From NCBI GenBank assembly GCA_031371195.1, contig JANMJD010000407.1, positions 1-5,620 on the forward strand: a stretch of 5,620 nucleotides of DNA, given 5' to 3'. Every line of letters starts with the position of its first letter. Within the stretch, counting starts at the first letter, position 1. The position numbers and the translations under genes were made by a program. The DNA comes from JANMJD01 sp031371195 (GTDB lineage: Bacteria > Actinomycetota > Acidimicrobiia > Acidimicrobiales > Ilumatobacteraceae). The notes under the pieces were generated by a model. The model had not been told where the DNA came from, searched no databases, and saw nothing but the letters and a program-made list of their open reading frames with translations. Positions 4,810 through 5,620 of the stretch are shown in pieces.

Positions 4810-5620
4810 CTACCAGATGTCGCCGACCGTGAAGCCCTGCGGGAACGGGTCGGTGGGGTCGACGACGTAGGTGGCGTGGCCGGTGATCCATCCCTGGCCG
4901 CTGAGCGTTGGGACGACAGCCGAGTACTGCTGCACGCTGGTTGTCGAGAGCAGCCGGCCGGTGAAAACGGTGCCGAGCACGCTCTCGTGGCGGAAGTCCT
5001 CATCGAGCCCGAGTTGCCCCTTGGCGTGGAGCACCGCCATCCGGGCGCAGGTGCCGGTACCGCACGGCGAGCGGTCGAGCACGCCCGTCCATGTCGATGG
5101 CCGGTTCCAATCGAACTCGCCGGTCGACACCGTGACCGCGTTGCGCATCGAGTTTGCCGGGTCGTGCGCCGGCCCGGTCAACTGGCCGATCGTCACGCCC
5201 GAGAACCCCGGCTGGTCGGGGTGGACGCATGGGAGTTGGTCGCGCGCCGCGGCCTTGATCATCGAAGTGATCCGCACGATGTCGGCTCCCTCGTCGGGGG
5301 TGAGCCGCAGCCCGAACTGTGACGCCTCGGCGATCGCGTAGAACATCCCGCCGTAGGCGACATCGACGGTCACCGAACCCAGCTGCGGTACGTCGATCAC
5401 CGCGTCGAGGTGCACGGCGAAGGCCGCAACGTTGCGGAAGGTGATGCGGTGCACCTTGCCTCCGGCGCAGTCGGCGGTCACCGCGATCAGCCCGGCCGGG
5501 GCTTCCAGCAGCATCTCGGTGACCGGTTCGACCATCGGCACCATCCCCGTCTCGAGCAGCACGGTGGCGACGCAGATGGTGTTCGAACCCGACATCCCGG
5601 GATACTCGACGTGTTCCATG
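4810..5620 (-). CDS. Proline racemase-family enzyme, N-terminus outside window
   Basis: This family inverts or dehydrates proline and hydroxyproline using two residues that act as acid and base. The visible 269 residues cover the two catalytic motifs but lack about 75-80 N-terminal residues compared with usual members of about 340. The ATG at 5619 is therefore internal. The first motif is MSGSNTIC, with Ser10 (window numbering) where racemases have Cys. The second is DRSPCGTGT (182-190) with Cys186 intact. The 176-residue spacing fits the family, and VAYGGMFYAI (87-96) is also conserved. Cys/Cys members include proline racemases and 4-hydroxyproline 2-epimerases, while Cys/Thr members are trans-3-hydroxy-L-proline dehydratases. 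The Ser/Cys pair leaves the reaction undecided. The stop TAG is at 4812-4810. Family call is firm; substrate is not. Confidence 0.92.
   Translation of the reverse strand, partial: MEHVEYPGMSGSNTICVATVLLETGMVPMVEPVTEMLLEAPAGLIAVTADCAGGKVHRITFRNVAAFAVHLDAVIDVPQLGSVTVDVAYGGMFYAIAEASQFGLRLTPDEGADIVRITSMIKAAARDQLPCVHPDQPGFSGVTIGQLTGPAHDPANSMRNAVTVSTGEFDWNRPSTWTGVLDRSPCGTGTCARMAVLHAKGQLGLDEDFRHESVLGTVFTGRLLSTTSVQQYSAVVPTLSGQGWITGHATYVVDPTDPFPQGFTVGDIW

Noticed and set aside
5617..5619. ATG at 5619 as the true start of the racemase-family gene
   Set aside because: It would remove the whole N-terminal portion of the first lobe and place the catalytic motif at residue 10. Family members have roughly 75-80 residues before this point, so the gene must continue to the right.

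Overview
The window is high-GC DNA in which every convincing gene lies on the minus strand. Reading in the direction of transcription (right to left), the order is: a proline racemase-family enzyme (5' part beyond the right edge), a Sir2-type NAD-dependent deacylase, and an ABC importer of the spermidine/putrescine type in the order potA (ATPase), potD (lipoprotein binding protein), potB and potC (permeases; potC runs off the left edge). GC-rich third positions, GTG starts, a twin-arginine lipoprotein signal followed by an Ala/Thr-rich linker, and an actinobacterial-looking sirtuin suggest a high-GC actinobacterium, possibly an acidimicrobiian such as the Ilumatobacter group. That placement is inference.

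Region by region: 1-223 is the start of potC. 223-1155 is potB, sharing one base with potC (TGATG). 1152-1243 is an unusual junction: two very short reading frames of 17 and 12 codons link potD to potB through a chain of stop/start overlaps. The junction also holds a perfect 16-bp direct repeat and a GC-rich hairpin. 1240-2514 is potD, with its start fixed by a good Shine-Dalgarno sequence. 2515-2584 is a 70-bp gap containing a 6-bp stem with a GCAA loop. 2585-3715 is potA with a GTG start. 3716-3915 is a 200-bp regulatory-looking gap with a run of palindromes, an inverted repeat and a weak promoter candidate. 3916-4722 is the sirtuin. 4723-4809 is an 87-bp gap in which I see nothing convincing. 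4810-5620 is the racemase-family gene.

PotA, PotB, PotC and PotD would form one importer: PotD captures a cationic solute outside the membrane, PotB and PotC form the channel, and PotA hydrolyses ATP. The PotD pocket keeps several aromatic and acidic residues of polyamine-binding PotD but not all of them, so the substrate may be a related amine or betaine. The racemase-family enzyme has Ser at the first catalytic position and Cys at the second, so its substrate (proline, hydroxyproline or a relative) is open. The sirtuin is complete, but its link to its neighbours is unknown. The most unusual items are the potD-potB junction and the Ser/Cys racemase-family enzyme. No mobile element, CRISPR array or RNA gene is recognisable.
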